A stretch of 64,000 bases of DNA from Floridanema aerugineum (GCF_041929345.1 NZ_JBHFNQ010000065.1:1-64000), one strand, 5' to 3'. Shown: positions 1-10,408, counted from the first letter of the stretch. The notes: generated by a model from the letters alone, not told the origin. Program-made: numbers and translations.

Positions 1-1091
1 TTACGTGGGGGTAGGAGGTGTGAATCTCCTAGAGGACAGGGTTCCTCGTACTAGACGACCAGTTCAGGTCGCACGTCGTCATTCATCCCCAACTAAATCG
101 GAGATTTTAGGCAAGGGACTTCGGCCGACATTTTTGTTAAATATTATTCTACTTTTATTAAACCTGTTATGTCAACCTGTACACCATACAAGGCATAAGT
201 AAACTTTGGCTCGCCTGGGTACGATACTAAAAATCTCGTTTTACAGGTTGACAAGTTAGGTTATACTGTGTGATTGGGGAAATGTAAACCTAAAATAGTC
301 CCCAGATATTTGGTATCCGAATAATCAAATAGTCCAAGCCCTTGCTAACATCAGTAGAAATAACCACTTCTCCAAGCATCTTTGTCAGTGCATTTCCCCA
401 GAAGATAAACCCTTAGTCTCTGTAATCCTCTTGAAGAATTAATTGCAGCAGACAATGCTAGTAAATTGGTAAATTGCTTAATATTAAAGGTGATCTCACA
501 TCTTGCACCATTCTCAACAAGACCTGAAAAACCGGGTTTATGAACGAAAAATCTAGGCTCTCAGGTTTAGCTATTTGCTCACCTCCGGGTTTTTAGCCCG
601 GGTGCAAGATCTGAGTTATAGCGATCGCGATCGCATAATTCCCAGTTTTGTAAAATTAAATTACTAACCTGACCAGAGGAAAAAAGAAGAGTTTTTTGGG
701 ATTCAGATTTCAGAATCCTTATCTATGCTTAATTCTGATTGCTGACTTCTGCCGTTAACAAACTGTTACAACAAAAGAAACATCACCTGTAATTTTACAA
801 TATTTAGAGTTTTGGTATCCCGGAGTTTACAGACAGTTACAAGTGCCTTTTCAGTAAATTTTCGGAATTACTATCAAAAGCTTTGAGCTAAGATAAAATA
901 GTATAAATTAGCTGAAAATAAAAATTTTTTTGGATGTTATGGATAGATAATACGGGATTACAAGAGGAGAATAAATTTGGGGGTTTTTGCGCCATTTTTA
1001 TTACCCACGTTTAAGTGACAACTTTCATTACAGAAAGTTTTAATTGTTCCTAGATAAATTTATAGTAAAAGTCAATGATTGGCACTAAACT
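1..1091. other. Left-edge non-coding region
   Basis: I see no convincing gene here. Positions 1-110 fold into successive short hairpins: GGAG/CTCC at about 15-30, GAGGA/TCCTC at about 33-52, and CGACC/GGTCG nested in GACG/CGTC at about 55-81. That looks like a structured RNA or the end of a mobile element lying left of the window. A small open frame over this stretch has no recognisable product. Positions 495-615 form an inverted-repeat unit listed separately. The rest is A+T-rich and presumably holds the promoter of the large kinase. Confidence 0.5.
495..615. repeat. Inverted-repeat element, 15-bp arms
   Basis: The arm ctcacatcttgcacc (495-509) matches the reverse complement of ggtgcaagatctgag (601-615) with one mismatch. 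Between the arms lie further short palindromes, such as cccgggtt-type sequence near 535 and 590. This is the size and shape of a non-coding palindromic repeat or MITE. No target duplication can be claimed from one copy. Confidence 0.5.
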
Positions 1092-4000
1092 ATGATGCCT
1101 ACAAATCCCATCACAGAAAGTATGCTAGAACAAGCAATCATTTTTAATCCATTGATTGTTAAATCTGATGTTTTGCTTGCGGAAGCGATCGTCCTGATGA
1201 GCGCAGCACGAGCAACCTGCTGCTTGCTTGACGATTCTGGGGTAGAGAAAAATCTTTTGCAAACAAATGCCCGTGCCAGTTGTTTACTGGTTATGGAAGA
1301 AAATCGATTGGTGGGTATTTTGACGGAGCGGGATATAGTGCGTCTGAGTGCAGACGGGCAACCTTTTACTAACCGAACGGTTGCGGAAGTAATGACTCGT
1401 TCTGTGATTACCTTACCCAAGATTGAGTTTACCAATATCTTTGCAGCGCTACATCTTTTACAACGGCATCAGATCCGGCATCTCCCGCTGTTTGACGATC
1501 AAGGACAGGTGATCGGATTACTCACCCATGAAACCCTGCGGCAACTGCTACGTCCGGTAGATTTATTAAGGTTGCGCTTAGTCTCAGAAACGATGATATC
1601 TGAGGTGATCGCTGCTGCACCAGAAACCTCAGTTTTGGAGATTGCGCGGCTGATGACAAAGCATCGAGTCAGTTCAGTGGTGATTGTTGAAACTCAGGAA
1701 GCAACAACTGAATTAGTGCTTGTTCCTGTGGGAATTATCACTGAAGGGGATATTGTGCAATTTCAAGCATTGAATTTGGACTTTAACCAGATTCAGGCGC
1801 AAAGAGTGATGAGTACTCCCTTGTTTGCTGTTCACCCATCTGATTCGCTGTGGACAGTGAAAAGTTTAATGCAAGAAAAAAGATTGAGTCGGGTGGTAGT
1901 AACGGGCGACGCTGATGAGTTACTAGGTATTGTCACCCAAAGTACTTTGTTGCAAACACTGAACCCACTAGAAATGTATAACTTAGTGGAGGTGTTGGAG
2001 AAAAAGGTTTGTCATTTACAAGCCGAAAAGGTGGAATTGCTGGCAAAGCGCAATCTAGAACTGGACTTGCAAGTGCAGCAACGAACAGCAGAACTGCGGA
2101 AAAAGACTGAACGAGAAAAGCTTTTGAGTGTTATCGCCACTCGGATTCGCGCTTCTCTAGAATTACCAAAAATACTTGATACTGTAGTCACGGAAGTTCA
2201 GCAGTTTTTGCAGTGCGATCGCGTCTTAGTCTACCAATTTAATCAGGATTGGAGTGGCACTGTCACTGCTGAAGCCGTGCTACCTGGGTGGAGATCTGCA
2301 CTGGGTAATACGATCGCAGATTGTTGTTTTCCAGACAAAGCTCACCAAGTCTATGCTGAAGGGAAAAAGCAATCAGTTTCTAACATTTATCAAGTAGGTT
2401 ATGTAGAGTGTCATATTCAATTGTTAGAAAGCTATCAGGTAAAAGCAAATCTGGTTGTACCTATTTTAGTAGAACAGCAACTTTGGGGGTTGTTAATTGG
2501 GCATGAATGTAAGAGCGATCGGATTTGGGAATCCAATGATTTAGAATTTTTGGATAGAATTGCGGTGCAGGTGGCGATCGCGATCCAACAATCTCACGCT
2601 TACGAAAAAGCCCAACAAGAAATCACAGAACGACGACAAGTAGAAACAGCCCTCAAAAAAAGTGAAGCAACCAACCGAGCTATTATTCAAGGAATTCCTG
2701 ATTCGTTGATCCGAATCAACAGCCGGGGAGAGTATCAAGATTTTCTCAGTGGTGAAGCAGCGAAGGTAATACAACCGCAAAGAAATACTCGCAGAGCATC
2801 TGTTTGGGATTTTCTTCCCGAACACTTAGCAACTCAACGATTACACTATACTAATCTGGCATTGACTAGCGGTCAATTACAGGTTTATGAACAGCAGATT
2901 GAGATCAACGGTAAATCATTTGAAGAAGAGATTCGGATTACGCCGCTCAATGAAGAAGAAGTTTTAGTCATTATTCGAGACATTACTGATCGCAAACAAG
3001 CAGAAGCAGCATTTCAAAGTTTAGTTGAAGGGGTAGCGGCGATCGCTGGGGAAAACTTCTTTGCCGAGTTAACGCAGTATATTGCCACAACTTTACAGGT
3101 TCGCAATGTGATGATCTCCAAACAACAGGGCGATCGGATGGAGAGTTACGGGTTTTGGGCAGATGGTCAACTTCAACCCAACACAACCTACCCTTGTGAC
3201 GGTACTCCCTGTGCCCTCACCATGCAGTTTGGTAAGTATAGCTGCCTTTTCGGGCTGCAAGAGCAATTTCCTGATAACTCAGCGCTAAAAGTATTAAAAG
3301 CAGAATCCTATATTGGGGTTGTCCTCAAAGATACAGAGGGCGTGACTATTGGTTCTTTGTGCGTGATGGACGATCGACCTTTCACCAATGAGCGTCTTTT
3401 GGTTGATATGCTGCGAGTTTTTGCGGTGCGAGTTAGTTCCGAACTGGAAAGGCAAAGGGCGATCGATGCTTTGAAGCAACTCAATGAGGAACTAGAAGAT
3501 CGAATTGCACGACGCACGATCGAGCTACGGCAAAGCGAGGAACAATTTCGCCACATTTTTGAACAAAGTCCTGTGGGGATTGCCATCTCGGATCTGGAAG
3601 GGCAAGTAAACCGTGCTAATTCTAGCCTTATGCAGATTACGGGCTATTCCAAAGCGGCTTTATTGCAAAAGTCAATAATGGATCTTCTTTCTCCCGATGG
3701 GCAACAACAAGTTATACAACAGCTGAAACAATTGCTGGAAAAAACTCTTGCTATCACCACATTTGAAACAGAACTTGTTTCTGCTCAAGGTCAAACGATC
3801 TGGGTTAATGTCACCAGTGCTTTGATTCTTAATGCCTTTGGACGACCATCAGGAATGATTCACTTGATTGAGGATGTCAGTCAACGCAAACAGGCACAAG
3901 CAGAACTGATCGATCTCACTACTTTACAGCAAGCTATCCTGAACAGCACAGATTATTCGATCATTTCTACCGATTCAACAGGGATTATTCATACTTTTAA

Positions 4001-7000
4001 TGTGGCGGCTCAACGGATGCTGGGCTATACAGCCCAGGAGGTTGTGGGAAAATTAACTCCTGAGTTCATTCACGATCGCGCCGAAGTACACAAACGGGCA
4101 ACTGTTCTGTCAGAAGAAAAGGGCAGACTGATTGAACCTGGATTTGAGGTATTTGTTGCCAAAGCGCGTCAGGGAATTAGCACTGAAGAACAGTGGACTT
4201 ACATTAGGAAGGATGGCTCTCGTGTTCCTGTTTTGTTGTCTGTGAGTGCATTACGCGATCCACAAGGACAAATTACCGGATTTCTTGGCATAGCAAAAGA
4301 CATTTGTCGGCAAAAACAAGCTGAAGAGAAATTGCACCAAACTCTCCAAGAATTATCTGACTTTAAATATGCGCTCGATGAAGCGGCAATTGTCGCGATC
4401 ACTGACGCGACAGGTGTAATCACCTACGCTAATCAGCGATTTTGTGAGATCTCAAAGTATTCTCGTGAAGAATTGATTGGCACTTCCCATCGGTTAGTGA
4501 ACTCTGACTTTCACCCCAAACAATTTTTTACACAGATGTGGAAAAGAATCAGCCAAGGGGAACCTTGGCGGCGAGAAATCCAAAATCGAGCCAAAGATGG
4601 CACTTACTACTGGGTTGATACAACCATTGTTCCCTTCTTAGATCACCAAGGCAAACCGATTCAATACTTAGCGATTAGCACGGATATTAGTTCCCGTAAA
4701 CAAGCTGAATTCCAAGCAGAATCTCTCAATAATCGGTTGCAGTTTATCTTGTCTTCTAGTCCAGCAGTCATCTATACCTGTAGAACATCAGGTAACTACA
4801 GCGCCACCTCAGTCAGTCAGAATGTGACAACTTTACTAGGCTATGAACCAAGTGAGCTTTTAGGAGAATCTAATCCTTGGCTCAAACTGATTCATCCTGA
4901 AGAGAAATCTAAGACTGTCTCGGAATTCTCAACTGTATTTGAACAGGGACACAAAGTTCTGGAATACCGTGTTTTACACAAAAATGGTATTTATCGCTGG
5001 ATACGGGATGAGATGCGTCTAATTTACAATTCCCAGGGAAATCCAGTTGAGGTGATCGGGTCTGTTACTGATATTACCGATCGCAAGCAAATGGAGCTTG
5101 AATTAGAAGAACTAACTATTTCCCTTCAGAATGCAATGGAAGGGATTTCCCGGTTAGACAAACAGGGACGATATGTTTCTGTGAATCCGGCATACTCTCA
5201 ACCTTGTGGCTATGAACCAGAAGAACTTGTGGGTGTCGATTGGCAAAAAACAGTGCATCCCGAAGACATCCCTTTAATGGTAGCTGCTTACAAAACCATG
5301 CTGGAACGGGGGAAAGTAGATGCAGAAGCCAGAGGCATCCGTAAAGATGGTTCGCTGTTTTATAAACAGGTGACAATGGTGACGGCATTGGATCGGAATG
5401 GTCAATTTAATGGTCATTACTGTTTCCTGAAGGATATTACCGATCGCAAACTCACCGAAGAAGCTTTGAAACGTACTGTGAGTGCGATCGAAGCAGCCAT
5501 TGATGGCATTGCCATATTAAAGGGTGACACCTATACCTATCTCAACAAATCACATACCGAAATGTTTGGCTATACCGATGCCAACGATCTGATTGGTAAG
5601 AGTTGGACAACCTTATATTCTCCCGAAGAACTTAGTCGGATTCAACAAGAAGTGTTTCCGGTGCTGATGCAGCAACATTTTTGGCAAGGAGAAGCGATCG
5701 CCATTCGCAAAGATGGTAAAACTTTCAATGAGGGGCTGTCTTTAACAATTACCGAACGTGGGGAATTAATTTGTGTTTGCCGAGATATTACCGAGCAAAA
5801 GCAAGCGGAAGCAAAAATTCGCCAAGCAAACGACCAACTATTGTTAACTAATGCAGAATTGGCTAGAGCAACCCGTCTGAAGGATGAGTTCCTAGCAAAT
5901 ATGAGCCATGAATTACGGACTCCGTTAAATGCGATTTTGGGAATGACTGAAGGTTTGCAAGAGCAAGTGTTTGGGGATATTAGCGATCGTCAGCAACAAG
6001 CTATCCAAACCATTGAACGCAGTGGTAAACATTTGCTGGAATTGATCAACGATATTCTAGATTTATCAAAAATTGAATCTGGCAAACTGGAGTTACAAAT
6101 AGCTCCCGTTAGTATTAGTTACCTCTGCCAGTCGAGTTTGACATTTGTTCGGCAACAAGCAATTAAAAAGAATATTCAACTCACCTCAGAAGTGCCTCAA
6201 GGGTTATCTGATATTGCCGTTGATGAGCGCCGCATCCGCCAACTTCTAATTAATCTGCTCAACAATGCTGTTAAATTCACCCCTGAACGTGGCAGTGTCA
6301 AACTAGTTGTACAAACAGAGCAACAACCAGAACAATCTTTTCTAATTTTATCGGTGATCGATACGGGGATTGGCATTGCTCCAGCAGATATGAGCAAGTT
6401 GTTTCAATCCTTTGTCCAGATCGACAGCAGTCTGAATCGCCAATATGCAGGGACGGGGTTAGGGTTATCGTTAGTTCGCCGACTGGCAGAATTACATGGG
6501 GGTGTTGTAACCGTAACTAGTGAGGTAGGGCGGGGTAGTTGTTTTACGGTTCGATTACCATACCTGACTACACCAAGGGGAATTTCAACACCAACGCTCC
6601 CACCAATCAATGTCTGTAGCCTGTCCTCTGAAAACCTAAGAGTATTGATTATTGACGATTCTTCGGCTTCAGCAGCGCAAATAACTCGATATCTCAATGA
6701 AGTTGGCATGGAAGTTTTTGTTTATTCTCATGGCGAAGGAGCGATCGAAGAAGTTCTGCGAATTAACCCAGCTTTAATTATTCTGGATATTCAGTTACCC
6801 AATCTTTCCGGTTGGACAATCCTCAACCAACTGAAAATACGTCCTCGAACCCAGAATATTCCGGTTGTGGTGGTTTCGGTTCTGGATGAGCGATCGCGGG
6901 GGTTGTCATTAGGTGCCGTAGAACACCTGGTTAAACCAATTACGCGGACTCAACTACACAGGGTTTTGGAACAATTACGAGATCCGCAACAGAGTCAAGA

Positions 7001-7469
7001 AAAGCCAGCACAGCATCATCAGACAAGGGATGCGCTGATTGCCTCCGAGAGTGTAGGTAGTGCGTTGGCACCCCAAACATCTGTAACTCAAGCAAAATCT
7101 TCTCCCAAAATTTTGTTAGCAGAAGACAACGAAGCTAGCGTTGTCACTATTTCCAGCTACCTGAAGGCTAAAGGTTATCGTCTAGTGCTAGCAAAAAATG
7201 GAGAAGAGGCTATTACTCTTGCCAAAACTGAAAATCCCGATTTGATTCTCATGGATATCCAAATGCCAAAGGTAGATGGGTTAGAAGCGATTCGGCAAAT
7301 TCGGGCCCTGCAACAGTTCAGATACATTCCGATCGTGGCCTTAACAGCACTGGCGATGCCCAGCGATCAAGAAAAATGTATTGCAGCCGGAGCAAATGAA
7401 TATTTCCCTAAACCTGTGAAGCTCAAACCACTGGTAGAGAAAATCCAAACTTTGTTAGTTGAAACTTAG
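1092..7469 (+). CDS. Giant hybrid histidine kinase with CBS, GAF, PAS and receiver domains
   Basis: A 2125-residue cytosolic sensor kinase with no membrane segment. The order is two CBS pairs (about 20-150 and 165-300), a GAF domain (345-500), PAS (530-630), a second GAF (640-790), then six PAS domains (about 818-1570). A HisKA domain follows with the phospho-acceptor His1606 in MSHELRTPLN, then HATPase (N, G1 DTGIGI, G2 GTGLGL boxes, about 1710-1830), and two receivers with acceptor Asp1899 and Asp2055. GAF1 has the DXCF motif (D410-F413) and a Cys440-His441 pair where cyanobacteriochromes bind bilin, so it may be a photoreceptor. CBS pairs usually bind adenine nucleotides. It is followed 22 bases later by another receiver-kinase, suggesting one signalling operon. 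Confidence 0.95.
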   Translation: MMPTNPITESMLEQAIIFNPLIVKSDVLLAEAIVLMSAARATCCLLDDSGVEKNLLQTNARASCLLVMEENRLVGILTERDIVRLSADGQPFTNRTVAEVMTRSVITLPKIEFTNIFAALHLLQRHQIRHLPLFDDQGQVIGLLTHETLRQLLRPVDLLRLRLVSETMISEVIAAAPETSVLEIARLMTKHRVSSVVIVETQEATTELVLVPVGIITEGDIVQFQALNLDFNQIQAQRVMSTPLFAVHPSDSLWTVKSLMQEKRLSRVVVTGDADELLGIVTQSTLLQTLNPLEMYNLVEVLEKKVCHLQAEKVELLAKRNLELDLQVQQRTAELRKKTEREKLLSVIATRIRASLELPKILDTVVTEVQQFLQCDRVLVYQFNQDWSGTVTAEAVLPGWRSALGNTIADCCFPDKAHQVYAEGKKQSVSNIYQVGYVECHIQLLESYQVKANLVVPILVEQQLWGLLIGHECKSDRIWESNDLEFLDRIAVQVAIAIQQSHAYEKAQQEITERRQVETALKKSEATNRAIIQGIPDSLIRINSRGEYQDFLSGEAAKVIQPQRNTRRASVWDFLPEHLATQRLHYTNLALTSGQLQVYEQQIEINGKSFEEEIRITPLNEEEVLVIIRDITDRKQAEAAFQSLVEGVAAIAGENFFAELTQYIATTLQVRNVMISKQQGDRMESYGFWADGQLQPNTTYPCDGTPCALTMQFGKYSCLFGLQEQFPDNSALKVLKAESYIGVVLKDTEGVTIGSLCVMDDRPFTNERLLVDMLRVFAVRVSSELERQRAIDALKQLNEELEDRIARRTIELRQSEEQFRHIFEQSPVGIAISDLEGQVNRANSSLMQITGYSKAALLQKSIMDLLSPDGQQQVIQQLKQLLEKTLAITTFETELVSAQGQTIWVNVTSALILNAFGRPSGMIHLIEDVSQRKQAQAELIDLTTLQQAILNSTDYSIISTDSTGIIHTFNVAAQRMLGYTAQEVVGKLTPEFIHDRAEVHKRATVLSEEKGRLIEPGFEVFVAKARQGISTEEQWTYIRKDGSRVPVLLSVSALRDPQGQITGFLGIAKDICRQKQAEEKLHQTLQELSDFKYALDEAAIVAITDATGVITYANQRFCEISKYSREELIGTSHRLVNSDFHPKQFFTQMWKRISQGEPWRREIQNRAKDGTYYWVDTTIVPFLDHQGKPIQYLAISTDISSRKQAEFQAESLNNRLQFILSSSPAVIYTCRTSGNYSATSVSQNVTTLLGYEPSELLGESNPWLKLIHPEEKSKTVSEFSTVFEQGHKVLEYRVLHKNGIYRWIRDEMRLIYNSQGNPVEVIGSVTDITDRKQMELELEELTISLQNAMEGISRLDKQGRYVSVNPAYSQPCGYEPEELVGVDWQKTVHPEDIPLMVAAYKTMLERGKVDAEARGIRKDGSLFYKQVTMVTALDRNGQFNGHYCFLKDITDRKLTEEALKRTVSAIEAAIDGIAILKGDTYTYLNKSHTEMFGYTDANDLIGKSWTTLYSPEELSRIQQEVFPVLMQQHFWQGEAIAIRKDGKTFNEGLSLTITERGELICVCRDITEQKQAEAKIRQANDQLLLTNAELARATRLKDEFLANMSHELRTPLNAILGMTEGLQEQVFGDISDRQQQAIQTIERSGKHLLELINDILDLSKIESGKLELQIAPVSISYLCQSSLTFVRQQAIKKNIQLTSEVPQGLSDIAVDERRIRQLLINLLNNAVKFTPERGSVKLVVQTEQQPEQSFLILSVIDTGIGIAPADMSKLFQSFVQIDSSLNRQYAGTGLGLSLVRRLAELHGGVVTVTSEVGRGSCFTVRLPYLTTPRGISTPTLPPINVCSLSSENLRVLIIDDSSASAAQITRYLNEVGMEVFVYSHGEGAIEEVLRINPALIILDIQLPNLSGWTILNQLKIRPRTQNIPVVVVSVLDERSRGLSLGAVEHLVKPITRTQLHRVLEQLRDPQQSQEKPAQHHQTRDALIASESVGSALAPQTSVTQAKSSPKILLAEDNEASVVTISSYLKAKGYRLVLAKNGEEAITLAKTENPDLILMDIQMPKVDGLEAIRQIRALQQFRYIPIVALTALAMPSDQEKCIAAGANEYFPKPVKLKPLVEKIQTLLVET

Positions 7470-7491
7470 TAAGTGAGGCTATGAATTAAAA

Positions 7492-8586
7492 ATGGAAGAG
7501 TATCCTTCGATTCTCGTCATTGATGATGAACCCGATAATTTTGATGTAATTGATACCTTGCTAGACAACAGGGGTTATCAATTGAACTATGCCTCTAATG
7601 GTGAACAGGCACTAGAACTGCTCCCATCGTTTCAGCCGGATCTAATTTTGCTAGATGTAATGATGCCAAATATGAGTGGCATTGAGTTCTGCCAAAAGTT
7701 TAAGGCAAATACTCGCTGGCAGCATATTCCTGTAATCATGGTAACGGCACTGACTAATAAAGAAGATTTGTCTCAGTGTTTGACCGCAGGGGCAGATGAT
7801 TTTATTAGCAAACCTGTGAATGGTTTAGAATTGCGGGCTAGAGTGCGATCGATGTTGCGAATCAAGCAACAATACGATTCTTTACAAGACACTCTTCGTC
7901 TGCGCGAAGACCTTTCGAGAATGGTGATTCATGATTTACGCAATCCTCTGAGCAGTATCGTGCTAGCCACAGAGATGATGCTCATGCCCAACTTTTCACC
8001 GGAACGCAAAGAGCAGAAACTTAATCAAATTATTACAGCTAGCCAACAGTTGCAGTCTTTAATTGATAGTCTGCTGCTAATGGCAAAATTAGAGTCAGGA
8101 AAAATGCTGCTAAGTCCAGTAGAAATCGATCTTTGCGCTCTGTGTAACTCAGTAGTCAACGATCTAAGTGCTATTGCAGCCCAAAAAAAACTGGAGTTAG
8201 TGCTTCACTTACCTGAACCGGGTCATTATGTAAACGTCGATGTTACCTTATTTCGTCGAATTCTGGAAAATTTGTTATCCAATGCGATGAAATTTTCACC
8301 TTCAGGTAGCAGCATTATATTAAAAGCTGATTATCCCGCACCCGAAATTGCCAGAATTCAGGTGATTGATTCCGGCTCAGGTGTAGACGCTAAATTAAGA
8401 GAAAGTATTTTTGAGAGATACGAGATTGGAACTCTCATGAAAGGTGTTTCTCAGATTGGTTTGGGGCTTGCCTTTTGTAAAATGGCTGTTGAAGCTCATG
8501 GTGGTCAAATAAGTGTTGAAGATAATTACCCCAAAGGTGCAATTTTCACGATCGATCTCATTACACCTGTTGCGGAATTACGATGA
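7492..8586 (+). CDS. Receiver-first histidine kinase
   Basis: A 364-residue protein: an N-terminal receiver domain (about 5-122, phospho-acceptor Asp55 in LLDVMMPN), a short linker, HisKA with His147 in HDLRNPLSS, and a HATPase domain whose N box (ENLLSNAMKF) and G boxes (DSGSG, GLGLAF) are visible. Receiver-first kinases are common in cyanobacteria and typically take phosphate or a signal from an upstream kinase. The giant hybrid kinase directly upstream, 22 bases away on the same strand, is the obvious partner; that pairing is inference. No DNA-binding output domain is present, so the final target is unknown. Confidence 0.93.
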   Translation: MEEYPSILVIDDEPDNFDVIDTLLDNRGYQLNYASNGEQALELLPSFQPDLILLDVMMPNMSGIEFCQKFKANTRWQHIPVIMVTALTNKEDLSQCLTAGADDFISKPVNGLELRARVRSMLRIKQQYDSLQDTLRLREDLSRMVIHDLRNPLSSIVLATEMMLMPNFSPERKEQKLNQIITASQQLQSLIDSLLLMAKLESGKMLLSPVEIDLCALCNSVVNDLSAIAAQKKLELVLHLPEPGHYVNVDVTLFRRILENLLSNAMKFSPSGSSIILKADYPAPEIARIQVIDSGSGVDAKLRESIFERYEIGTLMKGVSQIGLGLAFCKMAVEAHGGQISVEDNYPKGAIFTIDLITPVAELR

Positions 8587-8632
8587 AACCGTTTTGCCTC
8601 TACCCGTTCATGAACTTTAGCTACAAGGAAGT

Positions 8633-9463
8633 TTAGTAACTAGCAAAAACGATTAAAATCCCCAAAATTAAGCAAAATACACTAAAACCGAAAGCAAAAA
8701 TACTACATCCTTTCTGTTGTTTTGCAACGGATTCCTTTTCTTGAAGCAACTGTTCTTCGGATTTGTGAGTAATTATAAATTGACCTTCTGGGTTGAGGGG
8801 ATGCTGAATTACTAAACTCCCCTGACTATCGCTGACTTCTCCCAATATATAAACTTTCGTATCTACAGGCAAAATATATTCATTATATTGATAACCTAAA
8901 ATGCGTTTGTTGTCAAAAGTTTGAGGGTTAACATTACAGCTAAATTGACCACTATATAGAGTAGGATTCCCTTGATATTGTTCGTAGCTATCTACTACCT
9001 TGATTAAGTCAACATTGGCTCTATTAGGATTAACTTCAATTCGACCTGTTTCATCTTCTAAGAAAAAGTTTATTTGCAGACTACTGTTGGCTAAAATTGT
9101 CGAACCTTGGCGAGTTTTACGCTGTTCGTTACCCTCGTTGTCGGTTTCATAGTAAGTTTCTTCGTAGGTTTCTAAAACTGTCATCTGAGCATATACACAA
9201 GGACGCTGGGAGAGTTGTGCGATCGTGGGATTATTAGAGCGAATCATCCCTTTCACCTCAACTTGTTCGCGAAAAGATCCACCCTTACCGAGTTCTTTGG
9301 CGATCGCATCTCTGAGGTGTTGTAGTTCGCCCACTGTAGATGTTTCAGTGCTCTTAATAGATCTAATGTTCTCTAAGGTTTCTCTTCGTCCGAAAATGAA
9401 GGCGATCGCTGTAATCAGAGATAACAAACTAAAGACCAAAAGGATCGCACCAAAAATAAACAT
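8633..9463 (-). CDS. GIDE-domain membrane protein (MULAN/E3-ligase-like)
   Basis: A 276-residue protein with one hydrophobic segment at the N-terminus (about 2-24) and one at the C-terminus (about 255-274). Between them is a region like the GIDE domain of mitochondrial MULAN, with the block RPCVYAQMTVLETYEE, a charged turn, then an ILANSSLQINFFLEDETG-type strand pattern and a PEGQFIITHKSEEQLL-like end. No RING finger is present, so ubiquitin ligase activity is not expected. Bacterial and archaeal GIDE proteins are uncharacterised. It lies 63 bases downstream of the MacB-type ATPase gene on the same strand and could be transcribed with the export operon. Start chosen at the ATG giving the transmembrane N-terminus. 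Confidence 0.75.
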   Translation of the reverse strand: MFIFGAILLVFSLLSLITAIAFIFGRRETLENIRSIKSTETSTVGELQHLRDAIAKELGKGGSFREQVEVKGMIRSNNPTIAQLSQRPCVYAQMTVLETYEETYYETDNEGNEQRKTRQGSTILANSSLQINFFLEDETGRIEVNPNRANVDLIKVVDSYEQYQGNPTLYSGQFSCNVNPQTFDNKRILGYQYNEYILPVDTKVYILGEVSDSQGSLVIQHPLNPEGQFIITHKSEEQLLQEKESVAKQQKGCSIFAFGFSVFCLILGILIVFASY

Positions 9464-9526
9464 GATCTAATGCTCCATTTTAGCCATAGCCTGCAAGTGA
9501 CCTTACAAGTGTATGAATATTTGTTC

Positions 9527-10243
9527 TCACACTGCTACTGTAGCAATTTCTTCGGGAGTGAGGTGAGAATGCAATACTTGACCGTCGCGGAACCAAACGA
9601 TGCGCTTGGTTTGTTTTGCTACTTCTGGTTCGTGAGTTACCATGACAACTGTAATCCCACTTTCATTTAATTCTGTAAAAATATCCATTACTTCTTGGGT
9701 AGTTTTAGAATCTAATGCGCCTGTGGGTTCATCTGCTAATAATAATACTGGGCGGTTGACTATGGCGCGTGCGATCGCCACCCGCTGCTGCTGTCCCCCA
9801 GAAAGCTGATTAGGTCGATTATTCAATCTTTTAGCTAATCCCACTTTCGTCAGTGCTGTTACCGCACGTTCTTTTCTTTCCGCACTTGGAACACCTGCAT
9901 AAACCATCGGTAACATGACATTTTCCATCGCCGTTAATTGGGGTAAAAGGTGGAATTGTTGAAAGACAAACCCTAATTTTTGATTGCGAATTTTCGCTAA
10001 TTCTGCATCTGGTAATTGGGAAACATCTACTCGATCTAAATAATAGCTACCGGAGGAAGGGCGATCGAGACAACCGATAATATTCATTGCTGTCGATTTC
10101 CCCGATCCCGAAGCACCCATAATTGAGCAATATTCGCCTTCTTCAACTACTAAGTTAACTTTTCGTAGTGCTTGGACTTCTGTATCGCCACTACCGTAAA
10201 TTTTGCTAATGTCTTCTAATCGAATAACTACTGGTTTAAGCAT
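9527..10243 (-). CDS. MacB/LolD-type ABC transporter ATPase
   Basis: A 238-residue nucleotide-binding subunit with Walker A GASGSGKST, Q-loop, signature LSGGQQQRVAIARA, Walker B LLLADEPTGAL and the switch histidine in VMVTHEPE. The sequence type is the LolD/MacB/FtsE branch, which works with FtsX-like permeases for mechanotransmission rather than simple import. It is the last gene of a three-gene set reading membrane fusion protein, permease, ATPase. The 165 bases before it hold a tandem heptamer repeat but no terminator that I can see. Likely substrates are a peptide, lipid or glycolipid exported across the envelope; DevA-like function is possible but not shown. Confidence 0.95.
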   Translation of the reverse strand: MLKPVVIRLEDISKIYGSGDTEVQALRKVNLVVEEGEYCSIMGASGSGKSTAMNIIGCLDRPSSGSYYLDRVDVSQLPDAELAKIRNQKLGFVFQQFHLLPQLTAMENVMLPMVYAGVPSAERKERAVTALTKVGLAKRLNNRPNQLSGGQQQRVAIARAIVNRPVLLLADEPTGALDSKTTQEVMDIFTELNESGITVVMVTHEPEVAKQTKRIVWFRDGQVLHSHLTPEEIATVAV

Positions 10244-10250
10244 AATTTTT

Positions 10251-10288
10251 GGGGATTGGGGATTGGGGATTGGGGATTGGGGATTGGG
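10251..10288 (+). repeat. Tandem heptamer repeat (ggggatt)
   Basis: Five consecutive copies of a seven-base unit, ggggatt, between the permease and ATPase genes. Similar short tandem heptamers occur elsewhere in the window (14589, 29403, 60013, 62839). They are typical of filamentous cyanobacterial spacers and have no proven function. Confidence 0.9.
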
Positions 10289-10408
10289 AAAGGTTTGAGT
10301 TGTGAGTTGTGAGTTTTGAGTTACAAGAAAGTTTTAAGTTCATTAATTTCTCCTTGTCTCCTTTTCTGTGTGTACCCAGTACCCAGTCTCCAGTCCCCAG
10401 TACCCAAT

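Noticed and set aside
5..202. Open frame of 65 codons at the left edge
   Set aside because: It overlaps hairpins, has no family features and no clear ribosome binding site.
10251..10288. CRISPR-like array
   Set aside because: These and similar runs are contiguous short tandem repeats without unique spacers; no CRISPR array was found anywhere in the window.
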